Assembly (NCBI GenBank): GCA_003255025.1
Contig: QANY01005401.1
Span: 434,001-498,000, forward strand
Length of the DNA: 64,000 nt
Direction: 5' to 3'
Origin: Datisca glomerata
Taxonomy: Eukaryota > Streptophyta > Magnoliopsida > Cucurbitales > Datiscaceae
The notes beneath the pieces are model-generated. The model searched no databases. It saw only the letters and a list, made by a program, of their open reading frames with translations, and had not been told where the DNA came from. Made by a program: the position numbers and the translations under genes. Numbering within the stretch: position 1 is the stretch's first letter; each line of letters starts with the position of its first letter. This document shows positions 12,013-21,380 of this stretch, in pieces.

Positions 12013-13252
12013 AAGGCCATGATTTTTTATTTGAACCTAAGTCCTCCTCTCAAAACAAAATGACAGTTCGTAATTCCTTCTCTCAAAATGAAAATGGGGT
12101 CATGGTTCTTTATTTGAACCTAAGTTCTTGAGGAAGCATGTAAAGTATTATACTCAGGAACATATCTCACAAAAGAACACAGTTATTCTTAAGAGAACTA
12201 GGCCAAAAGTTTTCTAAGTATTTAAGAAATGATTTTGTTGAAAGCTTGAGTCGACACTATACCAGATTTTTTATCTCTAAATTTTGCTAAGTCTTTGAAT
12301 GAAGTACAACAAAATGGAGTTCAATAAAAGAAAAATTGCGCAAACAGAGTAATCCATGTTGATCGAAGCAGAAGTACAAAGAGAAAATATGAAATGAGAG
12401 AAGGAAAAAGAAAATAAAAAGCAGAAGAAATTCTACCAACAAATGTCGAACATTAAACTCAAACTCATGCGATGCAATTATGAAACGGTACACACGCTCC
12501 TTACTCATCTCAATAAATTATTATCGTTCTTGTACAACATTCTTATCACAGATCTTAACGTACGAGAGAAGAAAAATAAAAAATGAAGAAATGGGAAAAA
12601 CTCTACCAATGAGTCCATCATGAAAGGAACAAAATGATGAAACAGCAAATGAAGAAGAAGGAATCACCATCAACAACAAACTGATAAAAAAAATTTCTCG
12701 ACAACTGTAAAGCATTTGTGAACGGGAATAGAAAAATATAATGACAGAAAGAAAATGAGAAACCACCACTGACAACGGACAACTAAAAAAAAGGAAAACA
12801 AAAAGCTGAGAAGTCCATAACAGCTTCAAGAGCTGAGCCCGGACTAGAATGCAGAGCTGAGCTCAGCTTAGAAAGCTCAAAAGTAAACGATTCAAAAGCT
12901 GAACTCAGACTAGAAGGTAGATCTGAGCCCAGTTCAAAAGGTAAAGCAGAGTTCAGACCAGAAAGCTCAAAAGTTCATGACGTGAAAGTTTTAAGAGTTG
13001 AACTCGGACCATAAAGCTCAAACCCGAACGCCAAGAACTTTGGTATTTCAGAAAAGAAAAAGTCAGAACTTCAGAACTACGGAAAGAACTTCAGAGCAAA
13101 ATTTCTTATCCAAAGATTATTACTCACTTCAAGACAGAGAAGTAATATATATGGACATCTATGAGGTCCCAATGAATCTAGTGTTGAAGATTGATGAATC
13201 AAATCAGTACACCTGAATGAAGACAGACTTCATCAAGTGTAATGGAGGTAAA

Positions 13253-14118
13253 TGAACAGGAATAATTCTCGGTGTTCGGCCACATCAGCGGAGAAGAAAA
13301 ATAATTAAACCAAATGTCACAGAAGCATTATGGGAATAGTTGAATTTATCATGTTGGCAAATCTGAAGAAGCTGATCTAGAGCTACTCGCCTAGCCAAGC
13401 TAGCTAAAGTATAAAAGTCGGATAGAGAGTCACCCAGAGAAGCCAATCGATGGAATCCTCATTGTGGCAAAGCTGGTAGCAATCACTACAACCATCAGAT
13501 TCACCACATTACGCCAAATGATTCAAATTCAAAGGTTGTTAGTACTGATAAGCAAGATGTACAAACAAAAATTTTCATGACACGCGGTAAGATCTAGACT
13601 GAAAACTCTATCGAATAGAAGATAGAGCAAGAACCGTAGGATTAACTAGGCGGTTTTGAAGAAAAGACCAATCAGACGAAGGTACATGGATTGTCAACGT
13701 GGCAATCCAAATAAAAGTTAATGAAGAACATTGAATTTCAGACGGACAAGATTTACTAAGTTGTTAATGATGATAAGCTAGATCTTAGAGAATATTTTGT
13801 TGATCCTATTTTCAGATAGAATTAGATAAGTTGTGTTGATTCTATGTAACCGATTGAATGCCTATAAATAAAGGCAAGATGTAACTTCAACAAGGAAGAA
13901 CAACTCTCAACACTCATTAGCCTTGTAAACCCTTTCTCCATAATGAAATATTATCAAAATCTCCCCGTGATTTTTCTTTCTTTTAAGGATTTTTCACGTA
14001 AAACATGGCGTATTTATTTTCTCATTCTCTCTCTCTCTTAATTATTCTCTATATTTTAAAATTATGATGTAGGGAATTTACGATCTATTCTCAAAGACCG
14101 TGAATTTTTTCCTTTACC
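13253..14118 (+). repeat. 3' LTR of LARD-like copy 1
   Basis: The repeat starts TGAACAGGAATAATTCTC and ends TTTACC, where CA would be expected. It is collinear with 8,054-8,924. The U5 hairpin seen in the 5' copy is eroded on its left arm (atttacgatc). The upstream purine-rich aatggaggtaaa is the likely polypurine tract. Confidence 0.85.
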
Positions 14119-14539
14119 GAGGATCGGAAAGTTTGTGTTAAGCATATAGTTGGTTTTTGTCTTGTTTAGACATTTGGGGTCCTTTCTGCCGGTCTGCAGC
14201 GACAGAGCCACTTCTTTTGGGTCAGTGAGGGTTTTGTTAGAGTTAAAGTAGAAATTACAATTTGTAGTCCTCTTATGAGAGGGACAATTATTTATTTTGA
14301 AGGGAACAAACATTAACGTATTCCCAAGTTTTACAACAGGTGTGGCTGTATTGTTCACAAAGACAATATATATCAAGGGAGTGGCGTATAGAGGGAGGAA
14401 GGGGTCCATCGACGGTGAATATGGTGAGGATCTGAGAGATTTCCTGGGTCTGGACAGAGAACATGGGTTTGGTGGAAGATCTCCGACGGTCGGAGGTGAC
14501 CAAACTATTAGGCATAGTGGTCGTTGGGGTGATATGAAT
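14119..14539 (+). pseudogene. LINE ORF1 (DUF4283 / zf-CCHC_4) remnant, C-terminal part
   Basis: At about 14,239-14,350 the sequence reads RVKVEITICSPLMRGTIIYF and then a CGCI-H-like segment. This is the end of a DUF4283 domain (R-x-K-V-E-I-x-x-x-x-P-L-x-R-G) followed by the start of a CCHC_4 zinc knuckle. This is the continuation of the ORF1 piece that stops at 8,053, so the LTR element lies inside one original gene. Frameshifts follow, and the frame is lost before the TRIM array at 14,540. Confidence 0.75.
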
Positions 14540-15350
14540 TGAAAAGCTCAGCCCGATCACTCCTTAAGAAGAGGGGTATTAGAACCTTATAACTAGCACA
14601 TAATGGAAAAGTCTAGGGGATGTGGGACAACATTCCAACACACCCTCCCGGACCACAACACGGTAGCCGAACTAAGCAGCATACCAAACAATTCGAACTA
14701 AGCGGATAAAGAACAGAACTAAGCGGCACAAACAAAGGCCCAACCAAGCTCTGATACAAAGTTGAAAACCCCAGCTCGATTACTCATTAAAACCTAGGTG
14801 TTAATGAGATGAGTACTAGAGCCTTATAACTAGCACTGAATGGGCAAGTCTAGGCGATGTGGGACAACATGTCAACACACCCTCCTGGACCACAACACGG
14901 TAGCCGAACTAAGCAGCCTACCAAAAAATCCGAACTAAGCGGATAAAGAACCAAACTAAAGCGGCACACACAAAGGCTCAACAAAGATCTAATACCAAGT
15001 TGAAAAGCCCAGCCCGATCACTCCTTAAAATCTAGGTGTTAAGGAGAGGGGTACTAGAGCCTTATAATTAGCACAGAATGGGCAAGTCTAGGCGATGTGG
15101 AATAACATTCTAACACACCCCCCTGGACCACACGGTAGCCAAACTAAGCAACATACCAAACAATCCAAACTAAGCGGACAAAGAACCGAACTAAAGCGGC
15201 ACAAACAAAGGCCCAACCAAGCTCTGATACCAAGTTGAAAAACCTAGTCCGATAACTTTTTAAAACATAGGTGTTAAGGAGAGGGGTACTAGAGCCTTAT
15301 AATTAGTAAAGAATGGACAAGTCTAGACGATATGAGACAACATTCTAATA
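14540..15350 (-). mobile_element. Tandem TRIM array: four LTRs and three internal domains
   Basis: Four LTR-like repeats lie at 14,540-14,640, 14,763-14,877, 15,001-15,115 and 15,236-15,350 (101, 115, 115 and 115 bp). Three internal segments of about 120 bp separate them. On the minus strand each LTR starts TGTT(A/G) or a close variant and ends TTTTCA. Immediately after it comes acTTGGTATCAGAGCTTGG or a mutated form, the primer-binding site for initiator tRNA-Met. The LTRs share a gatgtgggacaacatt core. There is no coding capacity, typical of terminal-repeat retrotransposons in miniature. Alternation of LTR and internal part indicates amplification by unequal recombination between LTRs rather than four insertions. 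No flanking 5-bp duplication was found. Confidence 0.85.
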
Positions 15351-15697
15351 TATAATAAATTTTATAATATTATTTTAGATGACCAATTTTGTTCTGAAGC
15401 AGAGCATCGAAACACTGAAATATCTTATATATTTCATTTCTTCACAAAATCGAAACGGTCATTAAAACAGAATTGACTACTATGCTATTAAGAGGAATTC
15501 TTCTTCTTTCTCGTCTGCTCCAAGGCAGATCATATTTTGGTAGATTACTAATCTAAGGAGGGAAGTTAAGGCTGTTTAGAATTATGTTTTAGTTGCCCGT
15601 TGTCCCGATGATATTGTTGCTATTATTTCGGGATTGAATCTTCATAGTAAAGTCTCATTTGATTAATGAAAGTGACCTATTTCTTTAAAGAAAAAAA
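15351..15697 (+). pseudogene. LINE ORF2 C-terminal end and 3' tail
   Basis: At about 15,555-15,665, allowing frameshifts, the sequence reads REVKA-like, then RCPDDIVAIISGLNLHSKVS followed by FD and stop. This resembles the RNase H-like (RVT_3) tail that ends many plant LINE ORF2 proteins. The segment closes with tttctttaaagaaaaaaa, a 3' end with A-rich tail, directly against the 15-bp target duplication at 15,698-15,712. Confidence 0.6.
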
Positions 15698-15712
15698 GAA
15701 TTCTAAATATTT

Positions 15713-15803
15713 GTCACAGTCGACCGAACAGTCACCATAAAATTCCATGATCACCAACCCTTGCAATACAACCCGGCGCGATAGGATGCTTTTTTCTGTA
15801 GTG
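15713..15803 (-). repeat. CACTA right terminus
   Basis: Read on the minus strand, the segment begins CACTACAGAAAAAAGCATCC, then a GC-rich cgcgccggg motif, and ends in a gtgactgttcggtcgactgt subterminal repeat next to the LINE target duplication. It is the right end of the CACTA sequence that hosts the LINE. Confidence 0.7.
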
Positions 15804-17795
15804 TATCAAAAACTGAAAATACTAAGTGAGAGTATTTGACAAAAGTTGAGTTAGATTCTCAGCTGTTTAGAGCAACATTGAAGTGTGAAATTTTGTTGAA
15901 AATTTGAAGTGTACACCTATGTATGACCATATTCAAAATATAATATTGTTAAATGTCATATGATTTGATAAGTATATGCATATTTTAACTTATAATATTG
16001 TTTTTATATTTTTAATAATAATTGAGTGAATATTTTAAAATAAAATGTAATATAAATACGCTAAATACTATACAGTATAATTGAGTTTTTAATAATTCTA
16101 TAATTAAAAATTTTATGATATGATTGGTATGCCATCTCGAGAGTCCCCAAAAGATTAAACTGCGCATGAAAAAATATTAATTATTCTAAATATTGAAAAG
16201 TGAGAAGTGTGAGAGTCAACGAGCAAGGATGGCTTATATTTGCCTCGGGCCCCTAATAATTCTCTGTTGCATTATTAAATAATAATCTAGTTTCTCATTC
16301 AACTTATGTCATAATGCCATGAGCGGCAGTGTACGGCCGGATACGGTGGCCGGGGAGTGTCCGAAACCGTACCCAGGTCATTAAAATATTATAATGCTGA
16401 AAACCAATTATTACTGACCACTAATTTGCGCGGTTCACGTGCTTGTTTTGGTAAAAGGAAAGAAACTCTTAATTAAGCTACGGTTGGTCTAGTGCTACTA
16501 TTTCTTATTTCTATTTTTTTTACCCCTACCCCTACTTCTTTGTCTTGGTAGTAGGATTTGTCATTTATTTTTTTCAGATAAATTCATTATTATTTAAATT
16601 GGGTAAATTTAACTCATAATAATAAACTTTCGATTGAGTTTACACAAATAATAACTTTAAAATGAGTTAATTTAGCATTACGCGATGTCGAATGAAATCT
16701 TTGATCTGCATCTAATAACGAAAAATTTTCATACTATTCCTTGATAGGTTGGATCATTTCTAAATTTACTTAGGGTTTGTTTGTTATTAAAAATTCAGAA
16801 TAATCATGATAATTAAATTTATGACAAAATATTATTAATATATTTGATTGTTTGTGATAATTCATTGATGACAATTTAAGATTGCTATATTTGATATCAA
16901 CCTAACTTCAAGGTATATCCGTGTAAACTAATTTTATAGATAATTCAATTAACTTCTCAATAATTTTAGAGATAATCACATTAGCAATTCTTGCTTGCTT
17001 CTATTTTTAAAACAATTTAATTGATTCTTCAAGAGATAACTTAGCTAACCTGCAAGCTAGAATTTCTACAGCAATATAGATTATTCTTATCAAAATATGA
17101 TAATTTAATTAGGAGATGATTATAAGAAAATTGCAAGATAAAGTCTACATAATAACCACTTATGTTTAGTGTATAAAGGAAACTATAATACTAATGTAAC
17201 TTGAATTTAACCCTTAATTAAATAATATTTTTTAAAATGATGACACTGCATGCTTGGTAAACATAAAGCCAAAGATCATGAGGCTATGCAATTAAATATA
17301 TTTTGGGGTTGGTCCCCTTCCCTTCCTCACCCAATCAATGTGATACAAATTAATCATTCTTTGTGAAAGTTGATTATTCAATTTTACTGTTCATTAGTGT
17401 AAATTCCACACTTGAATGAAAGTTAAAAACTTTTTTTATATTATTATCACTGCATGAGCAGGTAAGTTATCTCAAAATGATACAGTTAAGTTTTGGTGTG
17501 ATTCTGCATGAGAACAAGACGTTTTGGAATTTTGGAATGACTTTTGATTTTTATAATTAATTTTTTGTCATATTGCCTTATGTACATTTGAAATTGAAAG
17601 AGTTTTTTACTGTGTAAATATTTTTAGTTATATATTTACTGTTATACTATATCATTGACAATCATTTTATTTTCATGAACAATGGTGACTTCTATAGGAT
17701 TTGGAGCTTAATTAAGGTTGAAGGTAAAATCACCTATAAACTTTGTGTAACATATATACGTATATGTAAATTAACCTTTAAAAATGTATTCTAAA
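15804..17795. other. AT-rich intergenic DNA
   Basis: No gene, LTR pair or terminal inverted repeat was recognised. A short GC-richer island at 16,318-16,375 (gtacggccggatacggtggc and following) has no open frame of note. Confidence 0.5.
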
Positions 17796-17809
17796 AAAAT
17801 CCCTAAACT

Positions 17810-17993
17810 GAACCATGAGGGCAGCATCGTCAATGGTCACGTAGATCTGGGGGTTTGTTCCCCCCAAGTCACAGGTTCTAACTAGGGGACACACGGTCCC
17901 TCATAGCCACTGTAGATTTACCCGGTCTCTGTAGGGCCCATGGGACTTAGTCGGAGAACTACGTTTCAGAAACTCAGTGCTAGTGAAAAAAAT
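17810..17993 (+). mobile_element. tRNA-derived SINE with 14-bp target duplication
   Basis: The 184-bp unit is flanked by perfect copies of AAAATCCCTAAACT at 17,796-17,809 and 17,994-18,007. Near its 5' end is gtcaatggtcacg, resembling a Pol III box A. About 45 bp further is aggttctaacta, resembling box B (GGTTCGANNCC). The unit ends with a short A-rich tail (gtgaaaaaaat). These are the parts of a plant SINE: tRNA-like head with internal Pol III promoter, body, tail and target duplication. It encodes nothing and would have moved using LINE machinery. A tRNA gene is excluded because no cloverleaf can be drawn and the unit is too long. Confidence 0.8.
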
Positions 17994-18210
17994 AAAATCC
18001 CTAAACTATGATAAATAAATTAAGTAAAACAATCATGTAATCGTCTTAAAATTTTAGATGAAAATCATGTCATTTTTTTATGAGTTTGATTAAACTTAGA
18101 TGGTTACACGATTATCATTTAGCATTAAGTTGAAATCTGAACTGAAACGATGAGTGTTTTATAAATTCAGGAGTTTTAGATGCTCCTTTTAAAAGTGTAA
18201 GGGCTGTACA

Positions 18211-18523
18211 TGTCAGATTCTAACCCAAAACAAATTAGTGTTAGGTGGAGAGGTCCAACAAGTATATAAGCACAGACAAATCCTTATCCACAGTCGATGT
18301 GGGATAACATCCCTTAACAGTTCCTCACACGAAGTGTGCCATGAGCTGGGTAGGCACAGACAAAGACAGACAGAGACCGGGCCTGAAGTAGGACAAATTC
18401 AAGTTCTGATACAATGTTAGATTCCAACCCAAAATTAATTGATGTTAGGTGGAGAAACGCAACATTTATATAAGCACACGCATATCCTCATCCATAATTG
18501 GTGTGGGATAACATCTCTTAACC
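18211..18523 (-). mobile_element. Complete TRIM retrotransposon, 313 bp
   Basis: Two 109-bp LTRs (18,211-18,319 and 18,415-18,523) enclose 95 bp. The element is flanked by GTACA at 18,206-18,210 and 18,524-18,528, a clean 5-bp target duplication. On the minus strand the 5' LTR is the right-hand copy. It is followed directly by ttgtatcagaacttg, a decayed TTGGTATCAGAGCTTG primer-binding site for tRNA-Met. A short purine run (gtgaggaac) precedes the 3' LTR. The LTR core, atgtgggataacat, resembles that of the array at 14,540-15,350. There is no coding capacity, so it depended on another element's proteins. Confidence 0.9.
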
Positions 18524-18574
18524 GTACATACAAGCCTTAAGGGATGTTCTATACAAATAACTCTTCAAAATGCC

Positions 18575-18908
18575 TGAACATATAAAATTTCACATGACGT
18601 GTGACGAGATCTAGAATGAAGACTCCATCGATGAGACGATAGAGCAAAGACCATAGGATTTAATAGGCGGTTATGAAGAGGAGACCAATCAGACGAAAGT
18701 ACATGGCTTACAAATGTGACAATCTAAAGAGAAGTCAATCAAGACCATTGGATTGATTAGACGGTCAATATTTACTTAGCTGTTAATGATGATAAACTAG
18801 ATCTCATAAGAATATTCTGTTGATGTTATTTTCAGATAGAGTATCAGATTCTATGAATGCCTATAAATAAAGGCAATATGTAACTCCAAAGGGATACTCA
18901 ACAACCAT

Positions 18909-18978
<70 letters not shown>

Positions 18979-19191
18979 GAAACAAGTAGAATGTCTAGTT
19001 TACATTAGCCTTGTAAATCTTTCTCCATAATAAAATACTAGGATAGTCTCTCAGTGGGTTTTCTTCTCTTTAAGGAGTTTTCACACAAATCATGGTGTTT
19101 ATTACCCTTTACTATTTTACATTTTATTTTTTTCATTATGATGTAGGAAATTCATACAATTTCTCTAAAATAGTAAATATTTTCCTTTACA
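18575..19191 (+). repeat. 5' LTR of LARD-like copy 2
   Basis: The repeat begins TGAACATATAAAATTTCAC and ends TTTACA. It matches 23,936-24,469, apart from an AC microsatellite present only here. Relative to copy 1 its LTR lacks about 310 bp just after the first dozen bases, joining TGAACA directly to the segment matching ttcatgatacgtggtaagat of copy 1. Confidence 0.82.
18911..18977. repeat. (AC)n microsatellite, about 33 units
   Basis: A perfect AC run of about 67 bp lies inside the 5' LTR. The 3' LTR has only catatacacaag at the same place, so the run expanded after insertion. Confidence 0.97.
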
Positions 19192-19410
19192 TTTGGTACT
19201 CTTGTTGAGAGTGAATCAACACACTCAAGATTTTCATCTTCAACCCAATGATGAACACATATGGCGCAGCCACCTCTATCAAGAGAGCGTCTGGGCAAAG
19301 GAACTGAAAATAGGAGCGAGAGCGTTGGAAAAAAGCTTCAACTTCCATGGAGCCGGCAAAGGTTCACCACAGCTGTGCTTCGTGACCCATAAGCATTTCC
19401 CGGGGCGGGA

Positions 19411-19915
19411 GTGCTCACAGTGGGCACAACAAAAGCTGGTGGAGGACTAGAATTCGAAGGAGCCTCGATCCGTGCAATGGGAGCACTGGGAGCAAGAGGT
19501 GTGGGCGTGAACTTTGAGCGGAAAACGCTTGAGATGAGGAAGTTGGGAGCAAGTGGAGTAGCGGATCTGGAAACTTTGACCTGTTCCCCACTATGCCCAG
19601 AAATTTTGGCCGCACCCATACCAAAAAAGTTCATGGCCACAAAGTTTAAATGTTACGAAAGAAAGTTAGATCCTGTTGATCATCTCTGACATTTCAAGCA
19701 AGTAATGATGCTTCATCAACATGAGGATGAACTAATGCGTTGGATGTTCCCAATTAGTTTGGACAGGAACGCGTTAAAGTGGTATCATTCTTTACCCCTT
19801 GCTCAATTGATAGTTTTGCTAGAATGTCTTTTGTTTTTCTAGAACAGATACCAACAGCTCGCCTAAACGGAAATCAGAATTAGATCCATTTGACCATTAC
19901 ATCAAATGATTTTTG
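19411..19915 (+). pseudogene. Ty3/gypsy gag (Retrotrans_gag) remnant
   Basis: A frame from 19,411 reaches CPEILAAPIPKKFMATKFKC and LDPVDHL, then one TGA stop at 19,687-19,689, then in the same frame HFKQVMMLHQHEDELMRWMF, LDRNALKWYHSLP up to about 19,800. This is the standard retrotransposon gag pattern (P-F-x-x-x-I-x-x-x-x-x-P-x-x-F-K-x-P-x-F...YDG-x-x-DP-x-x-H). In live elements gag forms the particle that packages retroelement RNA. Here the frame decays after 19,800 into A/G-rich repeats, so no nucleocapsid or pol follows. The remnant links the otherwise non-coding family to the Ty3/gypsy group. Confidence 0.85.
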
Positions 19916-19919
19916 GAAA

Positions 19920-21380
19920 TATCCAAAAACTCAAAACAGGAGTTGTGAACGGGAAAAGCCTTGGGAACGGAAAAAATGTCTCAAGAAAGGAAAAGAAGAA
20001 GAGAAACAAGGAAGGAAATGTCTTGAGAAATGAAAAAGTCATGACAACGGAAAAATTCTTGAGAACGGGAAAGAAATGTCTTGAGAAGGAAAATAAAAAG
20101 AAAAACAAGGAAGGAAATGCCATGAGAAAGGAAAAAGTCATGACAACGGGAAAAGTATTGAGAACGGGAAAGAAATGTCTTGAGAAAGGAAAAGAACAAG
20201 GAAGGAAATGCCTTGAGAAAGGAAAATAAAAAGAAAAACAACGAAGGAAATGTCTTGAGAAAGGAAAAAGAAATGACAACGGAAAAGCCTTACGAACGGG
20301 AAAGAAATGTCCTAACGGAGGAAACGGAAATGAAAACAGAAACGAAAAATGTCGGAAGAAAGTTACATGACAAATATTATATCTGAAAGATATGGAAGTC
20401 CATTTTTTGTAGAATTTAATGGAAATCAATTCGTAGATCCTGATAAAAAGTTATGATGGTTTTCGTTGATATTGTTCAAGAAAGTAAACATATTCACACT
20501 TTTCATATTTAAATTTTACATTATACCGATTAAATAATATTAAATGACAAATTAAAATTTTTTAGAAAGATATGGATGTCTACTTGTTGAAGAATTTTGA
20601 AGAACTTAATTTGGAGCTCTAGAGCAAAAGTTATAACAATTTTCGTGAATGATGTTTAGGAAAACAGAATATGCCGAATGGTCAAATTCAGAAATTAAAC
20701 TGTATTTAATAGGAGCCAACTAAATGCAAATCTTATTTCATCAAAATGATAAAGAAGACTACTTCTCGAAGAATTTTACGAAATTTAGTTCAGAGCTCAT
20801 GATCAAAAGTTATGGTAATTCTCGTGAAAGGTGTTCAGGAAAGAAGTTTGTGCAGAACTGTCAGCTTCATTCACTAAACTTCACCAACACATTAATAATT
20901 ATGTGACAAATCATATATCACTACAAAACTACGGAAGCCAGTTTCTTGAAATTCTTTACGGAATGAGATTCGAACTTCTAGGAGAAAGTTACGGTATATT
21001 CGTTCCCTACTCATTCCATTAAGATATCATATATGGTGTTGTTCATCATTCTTGTCACAGATATTTGGGTACGGGAAAAAGGAAAAGAAAAGCAAACAGG
21101 AAAAACTCTAGCAAGAGCCCGACAGGAAATACAGGGGCCCCTGAGATTTATGAAAAGCTTATATCATTGGGAGTGTCTGCGGACATCATTCTCAAAAGGA
21201 AACGGGCCCCCTAAGCTCACTAAGAGCTTATGTCCATGAAGACTTTTGCTTTCTAAAGGAAACGGGCCTCTTAGCTCACCAATAGCTTATGTCCATGAAA
21301 GCTTTTACTTTTTAAAGGAAACAGACCCTTGAGCTTACTGAGAACTTAAGTCCATAAGGAATGTTGTCTGTAGTACTAGC
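19920..21380 (+). repeat. Purine-rich and 200-bp tandem repeats of copy 2
   Basis: From 19,920 to 20,345 units such as gagaacgggaaagaaatgtc, ttgagaaaggaaaa recur. From 20,380 to 21,010 there are three or four copies of the roughly 200-bp unit also seen in copy 1 at 10,010-10,870. From 21,110 to 21,380 a third unit with ctaagctcactaagagcttatgtccatgaa recurs about four times. The frames on either strand are composition artefacts. Confidence 0.7.

Larger units (their letters stand above)
8054..14118 (+). mobile_element. Non-coding LTR retrotransposon derivative (LARD-like), copy 1
   Basis: Two direct LTRs (8,054-8,924 and 13,253-14,118) enclose 4.3 kb without any gag or pol domain. The internal region is a mosaic of A/G-rich tandem repeats. 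A candidate primer-binding site follows the 5' LTR (tttggtgttttcattgagag, 8,925-8,944), and a purine tract, aatggaggtaaa, precedes the 3' LTR. It shares internal segments with the element at 18,575-24,469, for example the stretch ending in cagatcttaacgtacgagag at about 12,546 and 23,666. It sits inside the LINE ORF1. I could not find a 5-bp target duplication (gtttt on the left, gagga on the right), so one border may have been reshaped. Confidence 0.8.
7421..15697 (+). mobile_element. Deleted LINE retrotransposon with nested insertions
   Basis: The 15-bp sequence GAATTCTAAATATTT occurs at 7,406-7,420 and again at 15,698-15,712, exactly where LINE sequence begins and ends; this is the target-site duplication expected of target-primed reverse transcription. 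Just inside the left copy is a DUF4283-type ORF1 remnant, and just inside the right copy is an ORF2 C-terminal remnant, a short 3' untranslated part and an A-rich tail. No endonuclease or reverse transcriptase domain remains, so about 4 kb of ORF2 was lost. The LINE is interrupted by an LTR element (8,054-14,118) and a TRIM array (14,540-15,350). Confidence 0.75.
2041..15803 (-). mobile_element. Candidate outer CACTA (En/Spm) element, host of nested insertions
   Basis: The right end at 15,803 reads, on the minus strand, CACTACAGAAAAAAGCATCC, a classic CACTA terminus. The proposed left end at 2,041 reads TATTACATGAAAAACACGTC, the same motif with two C-to-T changes and one extra base. Both ends are flanked by TAT (2,038-2,040 and 15,804-15,806), the 3-bp duplication expected for CACTA, though a 3-bp match is weak. 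The regions inside both ends carry short repeats of gtgacagt, gcgacgg and gtcgac type, like CACTA subterminal arrays. A Ptta/En/Spm-type transposase remnant lies near the left end on the minus strand. The element is interrupted by a second CACTA terminus at 3,581 and by a LINE at 7,421-15,697. The left boundary is the weak point; the 3,581 terminus is the alternative. Confidence 0.45.

Noticed and set aside
11562..12014. Lys/Glu-rich open frame on the plus strand ending in poly-Lys
   Set aside because: It consists of tandem repeats and runs into the poly(A) tract with an N.
8049..14123. Five-base target duplications around the large LTR element, and likewise at 18,570/24,474
   Set aside because: The flanks do not match (gtttt/gagga and atgcc/tacta), so none is claimed.
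14540..15350. Regularly spaced repeats that could suggest a CRISPR array
   Set aside because: Repeats are 101-115 bp, spacers resemble each other, each is joined to a tRNA-Met primer-binding site, and the DNA is from a plant; it is a TRIM array.
17815..17895. Possible tRNA gene (box A- and box B-like motifs)
   Set aside because: No acceptor stem or cloverleaf can be drawn, and the unit extends 100 bp further to an A-rich tail inside a 14-bp target duplication, as in a SINE.
19902..20429. Open frame of 175 codons on the minus strand
   Set aside because: Same cause: an A/G-rich repeat read in reverse, with no motif and no start context.
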